DNA of 64,000 nucleotides from Brevundimonas sp. Root1279 (lineage in GTDB: Bacteria > Pseudomonadota > Alphaproteobacteria > Caulobacterales > Caulobacteraceae). The position numbers and the translations under genes are program-made. The stretch spans positions 186,001-250,000 of the forward strand of contig NZ_LMEB01000008.1 in the NCBI RefSeq assembly GCF_001425945.1, read 5' to 3'. Below, one piece after another: positions 1 through 9,004 of the stretch; positions within the stretch are counted from its first letter, which is position 1; each line of letters starts with the position of its first letter. The notes beneath the pieces were generated by a model. The model did no database searches. It saw only the letters and a program-made list of their open reading frames with translations, and was not told the origin of the DNA.

Positions 1-1332
1 CAGGAGATCGACATCCTGGGCGTCACCCTGCCGATCGTGAAGCACTCGGTCCTGGTTCGCGACCCGGCCGACATCCCCGCCGCCGTCGAGGAGGCGTTCC
101 ACATCGCCGCCTCGGGCCGTCCGGGGCCGGTGCTGATCGACCTGCCCAAGGACGTCCAGGTCGGGACCACGACGCAGGACTTCGGCTTCAACGTCCCCAA
201 CCACGCCGCGGCCCTGGACGACGACGCCATCGCCCGCGCCGAACAGGCCATCCGCGCCGCCGAGCGGCCGCTGCTGTACATCGGCGGCGGGGTGAAGATC
301 GCCCAGGCGACCGCCGCGGTCCGCGCCTTCGCCGAGGCCACCGGCATCCCCTCGGTCGCGACCCTGAACGCCCTGGGCACCCTGGCCTCCGATGCGCCGG
401 GCCACCTGGGCATGCTGGGCATGCACGGCGGGCGCGCCGCCAACGAGGCGGTCCAGGAGTCCGACCTGCTGGTCGTCCTGGGCGCCCGTTTCGACGACCG
501 CGCCACCGGCAAGCTGGCCGAGTTCGCGCCGCACGCCCGCATCGTCCATTTCGACGTCGACGCCTCCGAGATCGGCAAGCTGCGGGAGACCGCCGTCGCC
601 GTCGCCGGCGACCTGAAGGCCGGCGTCGAGACCCTGACCGCCCGCATGGCGGGTCGCCCGCTGGCCATCGATCCCTGGATCATCCGTTGCGAGACCCGCG
701 CCCGGAACACCGCCTTCGACTACGACGGCGCGCCCGGCGAAGGCGTCTACGCCCCGGCCCTGCTGAACGCCCTGTCGCGCGCCGCCGGCGATCGCTTCGT
801 CGCCGCCTGCGACGTCGGCCAACACCAGATGTGGGCCGCCCAGCACTGCCGCTTCGCCCGGCCGGAGGCGCACATCACCTCTGGCGGCCTGGGAGCCATG
901 GGCTTCGGCCTGCCCGCCGGCATCGGCGCCAAGCTGGCCGATCCAACGGCGACGGTCGTCACCATCGCCGGCGACGGCGGCTTCATGATGAACGTCCAGG
1001 AGCTGGCGACCCTGCGCCGCTATGGCATCGCCCTGAAGATCCTGCTGATCGACAACGCCAGCCTGGGCCTGGTGCGCCAGTGGCAGGAGCTGTTCTTCGA
1101 CGGGAATTTCTCCGAGATCGACCTGTCGGACAATCCCGACTTCGTGCGCGTCGCCGAGGCCTTCGGCGTCGAGGCCTTCCGCATCGATCGCCGCGACCAG
1201 GTCGAGACCGGCATCGCCCGCCTGCTGGCCGCGCCGGGGCCCTGCCTCGCCCACGTGATCATCGATCCCCGCGAAAACGTCTGGCCGCTCGTGCCGCCGG
1301 GCAAGTCCAACGCCGAAATGATGGAAGGCTGA
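1..1332 (+). CDS. ilvB: acetolactate synthase large (catalytic) subunit, 5' end cut by the window
   Basis: Joins two pyruvates, or pyruvate with 2-oxobutyrate, in the first common step of branched-chain amino acid synthesis, using ThDP, FAD and Mg2+. The frame is already open at base 1 and runs to TGA at 1330-1332, so the first part of the ThDP Pyr domain lies outside the window; 443 residues remain. The ThDP-binding signature, beginning GDGG and ending in IDN, is encoded at 970-1056. The next gene starts 4 bases downstream and encodes a short ACT subunit, and leuACDB follow, so this is the head or middle of an ilv-leu operon. With an IlvM-type partner it could equally be named ilvG. Confidence 0.93.
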   Translation, partial: QEIDILGVTLPIVKHSVLVRDPADIPAAVEEAFHIAASGRPGPVLIDLPKDVQVGTTTQDFGFNVPNHAAALDDDAIARAEQAIRAAERPLLYIGGGVKIAQATAAVRAFAEATGIPSVATLNALGTLASDAPGHLGMLGMHGGRAANEAVQESDLLVVLGARFDDRATGKLAEFAPHARIVHFDVDASEIGKLRETAVAVAGDLKAGVETLTARMAGRPLAIDPWIIRCETRARNTAFDYDGAPGEGVYAPALLNALSRAAGDRFVAACDVGQHQMWAAQHCRFARPEAHITSGGLGAMGFGLPAGIGAKLADPTATVVTIAGDGGFMMNVQELATLRRYGIALKILLIDNASLGLVRQWQELFFDGNFSEIDLSDNPDFVRVAEAFGVEAFRIDRRDQVETGIARLLAAPGPCLAHVIIDPRENVWPLVPPGKSNAEMMEG

Positions 1333-1336
1333 ACCC

Positions 1337-1585
1337 ATGACCGACACCCTCATGATCCGCATCGATCGGGCCGACGGCTCGCTTCAGCGTCTCATCGGTC
1401 TGGTGGAGCGCCGCGGCTTCCACATCGACGGCCTGACCCTGCGTGACGAAGGCGCCGGGCGCCGCATCGAGATGGCTGTGCGCGGCCGCGACGATGGTCG
1501 CTCCGTCGACACCCTGGGCCGCCAGATCGACCGCCTGTTCGGCATGAGCCGCGTCGCCGACTTCCAACCGGAGCAGGCGACATGA
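1337..1585 (+). CDS. ilvM: acetolactate synthase small subunit, short IlvM-like ACT protein
   Basis: Regulatory partner of the acetolactate synthase encoded just upstream. The 82 residues hold one ACT-like fold (MIRIDRADGSLQRLIGLVER at the start, then an alternating strand/helix pattern) and nothing else. The alphaproteobacterial partner IlvH is usually about twice as long; IlvM of enterobacteria and xanthomonads has this short form. A GGAAGG ribosome site lies about 9 bases before the ATG. The stop overlaps the leuA start by four bases (ATGA at 1582-1585), which implies translational coupling. Assignment rests on length, fold pattern and position. Confidence 0.85.
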   Translation: MTDTLMIRIDRADGSLQRLIGLVERRGFHIDGLTLRDEGAGRRIEMAVRGRDDGRSVDTLGRQIDRLFGMSRVADFQPEQAT

Positions 1586-2787
1586 CCGGCCGAGTATCCA
1601 ACACCGATCCGAACCGCGTGATCGTCTTCGACACCACCCTGCGCGACGGCGAGCAGGCGCCGGGCTTCTCCATGTCCCCCGCGGACAAGGTGCGCATGGC
1701 CGGGGCCCTTGCGGCCCTGGGCGTCGACGTGGTCGAGGCCGGCTTCGCCGCCGCCTCGCCCGGCGACGAGGAGGCGGTGCGCCGCGTCTCCGGCGAGGTC
1801 GAGGGGCCGATCTTCTGCTCCCTGGCCCGAGCGAATGAAGGCGACATCGACGCCGCATGGCGCGCGCTGAAGGACGCCCCCAGGAAGCGGATCCACATCT
1901 TCCTGGGCACCAGCCCGATCCACCGCGCCGCCAAGCTGCGCATGACGCCGGAACAGGTCCTGGCCTCGATCGAGCGCGCCGTCGGCTACGCCCGGGCCCG
2001 CTTCGACGACGTGGAGTTCTCGGCCGAGGACGCCATCCGCACCGAGCCCGACTTCCTGGCCGAGGCCTGTCAGGTCGCCGCGGCGGCGGGGGCCTCGACC
2101 CTGAACATCCCGGACACGGTCGGCTATTCGACCCCGGCCGAGATCGCCGAGCTGTACGGCTTCCTCATCGACGCGGTGCGGCCCAGCCATCCGCACGTCG
2201 TCTTCTCGACCCACTGCCACGACGATCTGGGCATGGCCGTCGCCAACAGCCTGTCGGCGGTCGAGGCCGGCGCGCGCCAGGTCGAGGGCGCCATCAACGG
2301 CATCGGCGAGCGGGCCGGCAACGCCTCCCTGGAGGAGGTGATCATGGCCCTGCGCACCCGCGCCGATCACTACGGCCTGGACACCGCCGTGGACACCACC
2401 CGTCTGCTGGCCGCCAGCCGGCTGCTGAGCGAGATCACCTCGACGCCGGTGTCGCGCAACAAGGCCATCGTCGGCTCCAACGCCTTCGCCCACGAGGCCG
2501 GCATCCACCAGCACGGCATGATCGCCGACGCCCGCACCTACGAGATCATGCGGCCGGAAGACGTCGGCTTCGAGGGCAGTTTCTTCGTCCTGGGCAAGCA
2601 CTCGGGCCGGCACGCCGTGGCCAAACGCGCGGCGGTGCTGGGGCACGAGCTGAAGGGCGTCTCCCTGGACGCCGCCTTCGCGGCCTTCAAGCGGCGCGCC
2701 GACCAGATCGGCGAGATCGACGACACGGAGCTGACCGCCATCTGCAGTCAGGTTCGTCAAGCGGAGGGCGCCGCCCATGCCGCCTGA
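1582..2787 (+). CDS. leuA: 2-isopropylmalate synthase, short form without the C-terminal regulatory domain
   Basis: Condenses acetyl-CoA with 2-oxoisovalerate, the committed step of leucine synthesis. The HMGL-type TIM barrel fills about residues 10-280: the TTLRDGEQ motif holds metal-binding D22, and HCHDDLG holds two metal-binding histidines. The connecting subdomain follows and the protein stops at 401 residues, about where E. coli LeuA (523 residues) passes into its leucine-binding allosteric domain. The end is a normal stop that overlaps the leuC start by 11 bases, so this is not an obvious frameshift. The enzyme is inferred to be insensitive to leucine. A homocitrate synthase-like activity is possible, but the leuCDB context argues for LeuA. 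Confidence 0.9.
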   Translation: MTGRVSNTDPNRVIVFDTTLRDGEQAPGFSMSPADKVRMAGALAALGVDVVEAGFAAASPGDEEAVRRVSGEVEGPIFCSLARANEGDIDAAWRALKDAPRKRIHIFLGTSPIHRAAKLRMTPEQVLASIERAVGYARARFDDVEFSAEDAIRTEPDFLAEACQVAAAAGASTLNIPDTVGYSTPAEIAELYGFLIDAVRPSHPHVVFSTHCHDDLGMAVANSLSAVEAGARQVEGAINGIGERAGNASLEEVIMALRTRADHYGLDTAVDTTRLLAASRLLSEITSTPVSRNKAIVGSNAFAHEAGIHQHGMIADARTYEIMRPEDVGFEGSFFVLGKHSGRHAVAKRAAVLGHELKGVSLDAAFAAFKRRADQIGEIDDTELTAICSQVRQAEGAAHAA

Positions 2788-4234
2788 AACCCTGCTGGAC
2801 AAGGTCTGGAAGCGCCACGTCGTCACGCCCGAAAGCGATGACGCGCCAGCGGTGCTGTATGTCGATCTTCATCTTGTGCATGAAGTGACCAGCCCCCAGG
2901 CCTTCGCCGAGATCGAGGCGCGCGGCCTGACTGTCCGCCGTCCCGACCGGACGTTCGCCACCCTGGATCACTCGACCCCGACCCTGCCCGCCATCGAGGG
3001 CGAGCGGCCCTATGCGACTCCTGAGGCCCGCGCCCAGGTCGAGGCCCTGGAAGTCTCCTGCGCCCGCCACGGCGTCGAGCTGGCCGGTTGGGACAGCCCC
3101 GACCGCGGCGTCGTCCACGTCATGGGGCCCGAGCTGGGCCTGACCCAGCCCGGGATGACCGTGGTCTGCGGCGACAGCCACACCGCCACCCACGGCGCCT
3201 TCGGAGCCTTGGCCTTCGGCATCGGCACCTCCGAGGTCGGCCATGTGCTGGCGACCCAGTGCCTGGCCCAGCGCAAGCCCAGGGCCATGCGGGTCACCGT
3301 CTCCGGCCGGCTGCAGCCCGGGGTCTCTGGCAAGGACGTGGCCCTGGCCATCATCGCCCGCCTCGGCTTCGGCGGCGGCACCGGCTACGTCATCGAATAC
3401 GCCGGCGAGGCCATCCGCTCGCTCGACATGGAAGGGCGGATGACCGTCTGCAACATGTCGATCGAGGCCGGCGCCCGGGCCGGGATGATCGCGCCCGACG
3501 CGACCACCGTCGCCTGGCTGCAGGGCCGTCGGCACGTGCCCAAGGGCGAGGCCTTGGCCCGGGCGGCCGCCGACTGGCTGACCCTGAAGTCCGATGCGGA
3601 AGCGGTCTTCGACGCCGAGATCGAGATCGACGGCGCCGCCATCCGGCCCATGGCCACTTGGGGCACGACCCCGGACGCCGGCGCCGCCATCGGCGCGCCG
3701 GTGCCGCAGCCGCGCAATGCATCGGACGAAAAAGCCATGCACTACATGGGCTTCGAGCCGGGAGCAGCGACGACGGATCATCCGATCGACGTCGTCTTCG
3801 TCGGCTCCTGCACCAACGGTCGCCTGCCCGACCTGCGGGCTGCGGCCGAGGTGCTGCGTGGACGCAAGGTAAAGCCCGGCGTGCGCATGCTGGTCGTTCC
3901 CGGGTCCGAGGCCGTGCGCCGCGACGCCGAGGCGGAGGGACTGGACCGGGTGTTCACCGAGGCGGGCGCCGAGTGGCGCATCCCCGGCTGCTCGATGTGC
4001 ATCGCCATGAACGGCGACTTCGTCGGCCCCGGCCAGCTGGCCGTCTCGACTTCGAACCGCAATTTCGAGGGCCGCCAGGGCAAGGGCGCGCGCACCATCC
4101 TGGCCAGTCCGGCCACCGCCGCGGCCAGCGCCGTGACCGGCTTCCTGACCGACCCCCGCACCTTCGCCCGGGAGGCTTCCCTCCTCAAGCAGCCGAGCGC
4201 CGCGCGCGAGGCGGTAGGAGTCCAAGATGCCTGA
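2777..4234 (+). CDS. leuC: 3-isopropylmalate dehydratase large subunit
   Basis: With LeuD, isomerises 2-isopropylmalate to 3-isopropylmalate in the cytoplasm. This aconitase-family subunit carries the [4Fe-4S] cluster. The three ligands are visible as Cys345 (GSCTNGR) and Cys405/Cys408 (GCSMC). The [14 protein letters not shown] motif is also present. The length of 485 residues is close to the family norm of about 465-475. The ATG lies inside the end of leuA (11-base overlap), and the stop overlaps the leuD start by 8 bases, so leuA, leuC and leuD are translationally chained. Confidence 0.97.
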   Translation: MPPETLLDKVWKRHVVTPESDDAPAVLYVDLHLVHEVTSPQAFAEIEARGLTVRRPDRTFATLDHSTPTLPAIEGERPYATPEARAQVEALEVSCARHGVELAGWDSPDRGVVHVMGPELGLTQPGMTVVCGDSHTATHGAFGALAFGIGTSEVGHVLATQCLAQRKPRAMRVTVSGRLQPGVSGKDVALAIIARLGFGGGTGYVIEYAGEAIRSLDMEGRMTVCNMSIEAGARAGMIAPDATTVAWLQGRRHVPKGEALARAAADWLTLKSDAEAVFDAEIEIDGAAIRPMATWGTTPDAGAAIGAPVPQPRNASDEKAMHYMGFEPGAATTDHPIDVVFVGSCTNGRLPDLRAAAEVLRGRKVKPGVRMLVVPGSEAVRRDAEAEGLDRVFTEAGAEWRIPGCSMCIAMNGDFVGPGQLAVSTSNRNFEGRQGKGARTILASPATAAASAVTGFLTDPRTFAREASLLKQPSAAREAVGVQDA

Positions 4235-4817
4235 ACCCTTCGTCTCCCTGACCTCAAAGGCCGTGGTGCTGAGCCAGGCCAATATCGACACCGACCAGAT
4301 CATCCCGGCCCGCTTCCTGACCACCACGACTCGCGAAGGTCTGGGCCGCCACGCCTTCCACGACTGGCGCTATGAAGCCGACGGCGCGGCCAAGCCCGAG
4401 GCGGTGCTCAACCGCATCGATCCGAGCGAGCGGCGCATCCTGATCACGGGCCCGAACTTCGCCTGCGGGTCGTCGCGTGAGCACGCGCCCTGGGCGCTGA
4501 TGGACTATGGCTTCCAGGCGGTGATCTCGACCTCGATCGCCGACATCTTCACCTCCAACGCTCTCAAGAACGGCCTGCTGCCGATCGAGGTCAGCCAGGC
4601 CGATTGGGACGCACTGGCTGCCGAGCCGGACCGGCCCATCCGCATCGACCTTGAGGCCTGCGAGATCCGCGCCGGCAATGCGGCGCCCATCGCTTTCTCA
4701 GTCGAACCCTTCGCCCGCCGCTGCCTGCTCGACGGGGTCGATCCCCTCGGTTGGCTGCTCGCACGCCTGCCCGACATTCACGCCTACGAAGCTTCCCGCC
4801 AGCCGGAGACCGCCTGA
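4227..4817 (+). CDS. leuD: 3-isopropylmalate dehydratase small subunit
   Basis: Swivel-domain partner of LeuC in the isopropylmalate isomerase. The 196 residues match the usual LeuD length of about 200. Diagnostic stretches are [13 protein letters not shown] near the N-terminus and [17 protein letters not shown] in the middle. It overlaps leuC by 8 bases, and its TGA shares one base with the leuB ATG (TGATG at 4815-4819). Confidence 0.96.
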   Translation: MPEPFVSLTSKAVVLSQANIDTDQIIPARFLTTTTREGLGRHAFHDWRYEADGAAKPEAVLNRIDPSERRILITGPNFACGSSREHAPWALMDYGFQAVISTSIADIFTSNALKNGLLPIEVSQADWDALAAEPDRPIRIDLEACEIRAGNAAPIAFSVEPFARRCLLDGVDPLGWLLARLPDIHAYEASRQPETA

Positions 4818-5917
4818 TGCCCGCTCCCAGAACCTACGACATCGCCGTCCTGCCCGGAGACGGGGTCGGCCCCGAGGTCACCCAGGCGGCGCAGACCGTG
4901 CTTGCCGTCATCGGCGACTTCTTCGGCCACCGCTTCCGTTTCCACGAGCACCTCATCGGCGGGGCGGCGATCGACGCGACGGGCGACCCGCTGCCGCAGT
5001 CAACTGTTGATTCCTGCCTGGCCGCTGACGCCGTCCTGCTCGGCGCCGTGGGTGGACCCAGGTGGGAGGGCGGCAAGCGCCGGCCCGAGGAGGGTTTGCT
5101 GGGGCTGCGCAAGGCCATGGGCCTGTTCGCCAACCTGCGCCCGCTGCAGGTGTCGCCGGTCCTGGCGCACCGCTCGCCGCTGAAGCGCGAGATCGTCGAG
5201 GGCGTCGACCTGATGGTGTTCCGCGAACTGACCGGCGGCATCTATTTCGGCGAACGCACCCGCACCGCCGAGGGCGCCACCGACCGCTGCGAATACACTG
5301 TGGTCGAGATCGAGCGCGTCGCCCGCGCCGCCTTCAAGACGGCCCAGCAGCGCCGCGGCAAGGTGACCTCGGTCGACAAGGCCAATGTCATGGAGACCAG
5401 CCGCCTGTGGCGCGAGGTGGTCACCCGCATCCACGCCGAGGAGTTCCCGCGGGTCGAGCTTGAGCACGCCCTGGTCGACTCCATGGCCATGCATCTGATC
5501 CGCAAGCCGCGCGAGTACGACGTCATCCTGACCGAGAACATGTTCGGCGACATCCTGTCGGACGAGATCTCGGTGCTGGGCGGGTCGATCGGCCTGCTGC
5601 CCTCCGCCTCCCTGGGCGAGAGCGGGCCTGGTCTGTTCGAGCCGATCCACGGCTCGGCGCCCGACATCGCCGGCAAGGACATCGCCAATCCGGTCGGGGC
5701 CATCCTGTCCGCCGCCCTGATGCTTCGCCACAGCCTGGGGCTGGACGACGAGGCCGGCTCGATCGAGGCGGCGGTGGCCGCCGTCCTGTCCGCCGGCCAG
5801 ACCACCGCCGACCTGGGCGGGACCTTGGGCACCCGGGCGGCGACCGACGCCATCGTCGACGCCATCCGCGCCATCCACTGGGCCGCGGCGCACCGCATTC
5901 AGATGCATTGGGCCTGA
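4817..5917 (+). CDS. leuB: 3-isopropylmalate dehydrogenase
   Basis: NAD-dependent oxidative decarboxylation of 3-isopropylmalate to 2-oxoisocaproate, the last leucine-specific step before transamination. The frame is open upstream to 4751, but the ATG at 4817 was chosen because it overlaps the leuD stop by one base and gives the normal N-terminus (YDIAVLPGDGVGPEV); the product is 366 residues. Visible signatures are the GLRKAMGLFANLRP substrate loop, TENMFGDILSDE (metal ligands) and EPIHGSAPDIAGKDIANP (NAD site). It is the last gene of the ilv-leu operon; no clear intrinsic terminator follows before the thr leader. Confidence 0.96.
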   Translation: MPAPRTYDIAVLPGDGVGPEVTQAAQTVLAVIGDFFGHRFRFHEHLIGGAAIDATGDPLPQSTVDSCLAADAVLLGAVGGPRWEGGKRRPEEGLLGLRKAMGLFANLRPLQVSPVLAHRSPLKREIVEGVDLMVFRELTGGIYFGERTRTAEGATDRCEYTVVEIERVARAAFKTAQQRRGKVTSVDKANVMETSRLWREVVTRIHAEEFPRVELEHALVDSMAMHLIRKPREYDVILTENMFGDILSDEISVLGGSIGLLPSASLGESGPGLFEPIHGSAPDIAGKDIANPVGAILSAALMLRHSLGLDDEAGSIEAAVAAVLSAGQTTADLGGTLGTRAATDAIVDAIRAIHWAAAHRIQMHWA

Positions 5918-6076
5918 CATGGAAGGATCGTGTCATTCCAGCCGCATGAGCGGGTTGCAAATGGCCCTGAAACGCCTGTTTCCCGCGCCGCAGGGCAATT
6001 TCCGTGCATCAAGGGTTGACGGACGCCGCCGTCTTGCGTCAGCCTCCCGTTCGAACTTCAGCCTGGAACAGGTCCC

Positions 6077-6196
6077 GTGAACCCGACGTCCATTCGCATT
6101 ACCGCCGCCTCGGTCGCCCTGCGCGACGGCGTCGCCGTGCGCGTCATCGGGACCGGGACCATGACCACCACCACGCCCTCGGCGGGGACAGGTTAG
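6077..6196 (+). CDS. threonine operon leader peptide (thrL-like)
   Basis: A 39-codon frame from GTG 6077 to TAG 6194-6196, about 110 bases before the thrA start. Nine of its 39 residues are Thr (4, 9, 26, 28, 30-33, 38), including four consecutive Thr codons after an internal ATG at 6161; the peptide ends TTTTPSAGTG. Enterobacterial ThrL has the same character: a Thr/Ile-rich tract followed by a Gly-rich end. The Thr codons lie just before one arm of a predicted antiterminator (6180-6187), and a strong terminator follows at 6229-6260, as attenuation requires. A TTGACGG box at 6016-6022 matches the Caulobacter -35 consensus, but I see no good -10 box. The ribosome site is weak. Translation has not been shown; GTG or ATG 6161 could be the start. 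Confidence 0.72.
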   Translation: MNPTSIRITAASVALRDGVAVRVIGTGTMTTTTPSAGTG

Positions 6197-6228
6197 CGCG
6201 CGCATCAAACTAGGATCGCACCAGACCA

Positions 6229-6260
6229 AGCCCCGCCGGATCACCCGGCGGGGCTTTTTT
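6229..6260 (+). terminator. thr attenuator (intrinsic terminator with mutually exclusive antiterminator)
   Basis: A perfect 11-bp stem (6229-6239 with 6245-6255) closes a 5-base loop and runs into TTTTTT (6255-6260), a textbook intrinsic terminator 48 bases before thrA. Bases 6231-6238 of its left arm (CCCCGCCG) are also perfectly complementary to 6180-6187 (CGGCGGGG), inside the leader reading frame just after the Thr codons. A ribosome stalled at 6164-6175 would leave 6180-6187 free to form the antiterminator; one that reaches the stop codon would cover it and let the terminator form. Confidence 0.82.
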
Positions 6261-6308
6261 CTTTCCGCCCAGCTCTCCCCGAAATCTCCCCATCGAAAGC
6301 CTCCGCAA

Positions 6309-8054
6309 ATGTCCCTCGCCCTCCTCTCCCCGCTCCGCCCCGACCAGGCTGACGCCGCCTTCGCGGCCCCAAGCGTGGTGGTGATGAAGTTCGGCAGCTC
6401 GGTGCTGCGTTCGCCCGCCGACGCCCCCAAGGTCGCATCCGACATCTACGCCCAGGTCCGCCAAGGCCGCCGCGTCGTCGCCGTGGTCTCGGCCTTCGAG
6501 GGCGAGACGGATCGGCTGCTGGCCGAGGCCCGCACGCTGGGCCTGCCGCACGACAACCCCCTGCTGCCCGCCTATGTCGCCATGGGCGAGGAGCGCGCCG
6601 CCGCCCTGACGGCCCTGGCCTGCGACCGTGTCGGCCTGGACGCCCTCGCCCTGTCGGTGCGTGACCTCGGCCTCGTCGCCGAGGGCCCGCTGGAGCACGC
6701 CCGGCCGCTGCGGCTGGAGCGGGAGGCGCTGGACGCCGCCCTGCTCCGTCACGAGGTGGTGGTGGTGCCCGGCTTCGGCGCCCTGTCGCCCGAGGGCAAG
6801 GTCGTCCTGCTCGGCCGCGGCGGCTCGGACTTGACGGCCCTGTTCCTGGCCGCAGAGCTCGGCCTCGAGGCCGCCCAGCTGGTGAAGGACGTCGACGGCC
6901 TCTACGACCGCGACCCCAACGCCGATCCCGACGCCCGCCGCTACGATCAGGCCAGCTGGAGCGAAGCCCGCTTCCTCGGCGGCGGCCTGGTCCAGCCGGA
7001 CGCCATCGACCTGGCCGAGGCGCGCGGCCTGCGGATCGAGGTGCGCAACCACGAGGACGGCCATCGCACGGTGATCGGTCCCGACAGCGCCCCGCCGCGC
7101 GCGCCGCTGCCGCATCGCCGCCTGCGCGTGGCCCTGGCCGGCTGCGGCGTGGTCGGCGGCGGCGCCCTGTCGCGCCTGCTCGACGATCCCAGGGTCGAGG
7201 TCGTCGGCGTACTGGTCCGCGATCCCGCCCGCCCCCGCGACGTGCCCGGCGCCGACGCCGCCCGCCTCAAGGACCTGCTCGTCGCTGACGCCGCGGCCCT
7301 CCTCGATTGTCGCCCCGATGTGGTGCTTGAAGCCTTGTCCGAAGCCGACGCCGGCTACGACCTGATCCACGCCGCCCTCGAACGCGGCGTCGATGTGGCC
7401 AGCGCCAACAAACAGGCCGTGTCGCGCGATCCCGCGGGCCTGCTCGCCCTCGCCAACGCCCACGGCGCCCGCCTGCTCTGGTCGGCCTCGATCGGCGGCG
7501 GCGTGCCCATGGTCGAGTCCCTGCGCGCCGCCCAGGCCGAGGGTCCGGTCGCCGGCTTCGAGGCGGTGTTGAACGGCACGGTCAACTTCATGCTCGAACG
7601 GCTCGGCGCCGGCGCCGGCTTCGACCGCGCCCTCGCCGAGGCCCGCGCCGCCGGCTTCGCCGAGGAGGATCCCTCCTCGGACCTCGAGGGCCTCGACGCC
7701 GCCGCCAAGGTCCGGCTGCTGGCCTTCGAAGCCTTCGGCCAGATGCCCGACGCCGCCGACATCGCCCGCGACGTGCTCTCGGCCGACGCCCTTCCGCCCG
7801 CCGGCGCAAGACAGCTCTGTCGCTGTCGCCTGGAAGGCGGCAAGGTGGTCGGCGAGGTTCGGCTCGTGTCCGGTCCGATGGACGCGCTGTTCGCCACGCT
7901 GAAGGGAGAGGGCAACGCCTTGAAGGTGCTCCGCCAGGACGGTTCGTTCGCCCGCTGCCGCGGCCGCGGCGCTGGCCGCTGGCCCACGGCCGAGAGCCTG
8001 CTCGCCGACCTGTCCGAACTGGCCGCCGGCCGCCTCGCGCTCCGGGTCGCCTGA
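6309..8054 (+). CDS. thrA: bifunctional aspartokinase / homoserine dehydrogenase, short form without ACT domains
   Basis: Catalyses the first and third steps from aspartate to homoserine. Residues about 20-260 are an aspartokinase catalytic domain: VMKFGSS with K27, and GRGGSDLTA at 169-177. From about residue 268 comes homoserine dehydrogenase: the GCGVVGGG nucleotide fold, NKQA near 366, NGTVNF near 422 and DLEGLDAAAK near 460. Only about 10-20 residues separate the two halves. E. coli ThrA (820 residues) carries two ACT domains of threonine feedback there; here the total is 581 and no ACT-like segment is visible. Control is therefore inferred to depend on the attenuator just upstream. thrB starts 2 bases after the stop. 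Confidence 0.92.
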   Translation: MSLALLSPLRPDQADAAFAAPSVVVMKFGSSVLRSPADAPKVASDIYAQVRQGRRVVAVVSAFEGETDRLLAEARTLGLPHDNPLLPAYVAMGEERAAALTALACDRVGLDALALSVRDLGLVAEGPLEHARPLRLEREALDAALLRHEVVVVPGFGALSPEGKVVLLGRGGSDLTALFLAAELGLEAAQLVKDVDGLYDRDPNADPDARRYDQASWSEARFLGGGLVQPDAIDLAEARGLRIEVRNHEDGHRTVIGPDSAPPRAPLPHRRLRVALAGCGVVGGGALSRLLDDPRVEVVGVLVRDPARPRDVPGADAARLKDLLVADAAALLDCRPDVVLEALSEADAGYDLIHAALERGVDVASANKQAVSRDPAGLLALANAHGARLLWSASIGGGVPMVESLRAAQAEGPVAGFEAVLNGTVNFMLERLGAGAGFDRALAEARAAGFAEEDPSSDLEGLDAAAKVRLLAFEAFGQMPDAADIARDVLSADALPPAGARQLCRCRLEGGKVVGEVRLVSGPMDALFATLKGEGNALKVLRQDGSFARCRGRGAGRWPTAESLLADLSELAAGRLALRVA

Positions 8055-8056
8055 CC

Positions 8057-9004
8057 ATGGCCGTCTTCACCCCCGTCGACGAGGCCGACGCCGAGCCCTT
8101 CATTAGGAGCCGGGGCCTGGGCGCCCTGCGCGCCCTGGCCCCGATCGCCGAAGGGGTGGAGAACACCAACTACCGGGTCGAGGCCGAGCGCGGCCGCTAT
8201 GTCCTGACCCTGTTCGAGGGCCGGACCGACGCCGCCGCCCTGCCCTTCTGCCTGGGTCTGACGCGCCACCTGGCGGACCGCGGCCTGCCCTGCGCCCATC
8301 CGGTCGCGGACAAGACCGGCGAGACCGTCGGCGAACTGAACGGCCGTCCCGCCGCCGTCCTGGAGTGGCTGCCGGGCGAGTGGCGGCGCGCACCGTCCGT
8401 CGCCGACCAGGCCGCCGCCGGCGCCCTGCTCGCCCGCTTTCACCTGGCCGCCGCAGACTATCCGGCGATCCGGGAGAACCCGGTCGGCCCCGCCGCCCGC
8501 CGCGCCCTGTTCGACCGCTGCGCCCTCCGCGCCGGGCCCGCCGACCAGGCCCTGCTGGCGCGCATGGCCCCCTGGGTCGACGGCAGTGCGGCAGACCCCG
8601 CCGCCGGCCTGCCGCGCGGGCCGATCCATGCGGACTATTTCCCGGACAATCTGCTGTTCGAAAACGGCGCGCCCAGCGGCCTGATCGACTTCTACTTCGC
8701 CTGCACCGACGCCCTCGCCTACGACCTGGCCATCGCCCTGTCGGCCTGGGGCTTTGACGCCGACGGCGCGCCCCTCCCCGCCGCCCTGCGCGCCTTCCAG
8801 TCGGGCTACGAGTCCGTCCGTCCGCTCAGCGCCGCCGAGCGCGACGCCCTGCCGGCCCTCGGCGCGGTGGCGGCGGTGCGCTTCACCCTGACGCGGCTGC
8901 ACGACCGGCTCTACGTCGATCCCAAGGCCCTAGTGACGCCCAAGGACCCCGCCCCGTTCCTGCGTCGGCTCGACTGGTGGACCGACCCGGCGCTTGCCGC
9001 CTAG
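8057..9004 (+). CDS. thrB: homoserine kinase, aminoglycoside-phosphotransferase-like type
   Basis: Phosphorylates homoserine to O-phosphohomoserine. At 315 residues it belongs to the protein-kinase-like (APH fold) homoserine kinases found in alphaproteobacteria and pseudomonads, not the GHMP kinases of enterobacteria. Visible are the N-terminal EGVENTNYRV loop, the catalytic loop IHADYFPDNL (H191, D193) and the metal-binding LIDFYFA (D211). It follows thrA by 2 bases and should be co-transcribed from the attenuated leader. The C-terminal stop overlaps the stop of convergent thrC in a shared CTAG (9001-9004). Confidence 0.94.
   Translation: MAVFTPVDEADAEPFIRSRGLGALRALAPIAEGVENTNYRVEAERGRYVLTLFEGRTDAAALPFCLGLTRHLADRGLPCAHPVADKTGETVGELNGRPAAVLEWLPGEWRRAPSVADQAAAGALLARFHLAAADYPAIRENPVGPAARRALFDRCALRAGPADQALLARMAPWVDGSAADPAAGLPRGPIHADYFPDNLLFENGAPSGLIDFYFACTDALAYDLAIALSAWGFDADGAPLPAALRAFQSGYESVRPLSAAERDALPALGAVAAVRFTLTRLHDRLYVDPKALVTPKDPAPFLRRLDWWTDPALAA

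Noticed and set aside
4751..4816. An upstream extension of leuB by 22 codons
   Set aside because: It would overlap leuD deeply and adds residues absent from the family; the ATG at 4817 fits the one-base overlap.
6004..6213. A 69-codon frame across the thr leader region
   Set aside because: It is in another frame, Arg-rich and without family features; the Thr-rich frame explains the region with the terminator.
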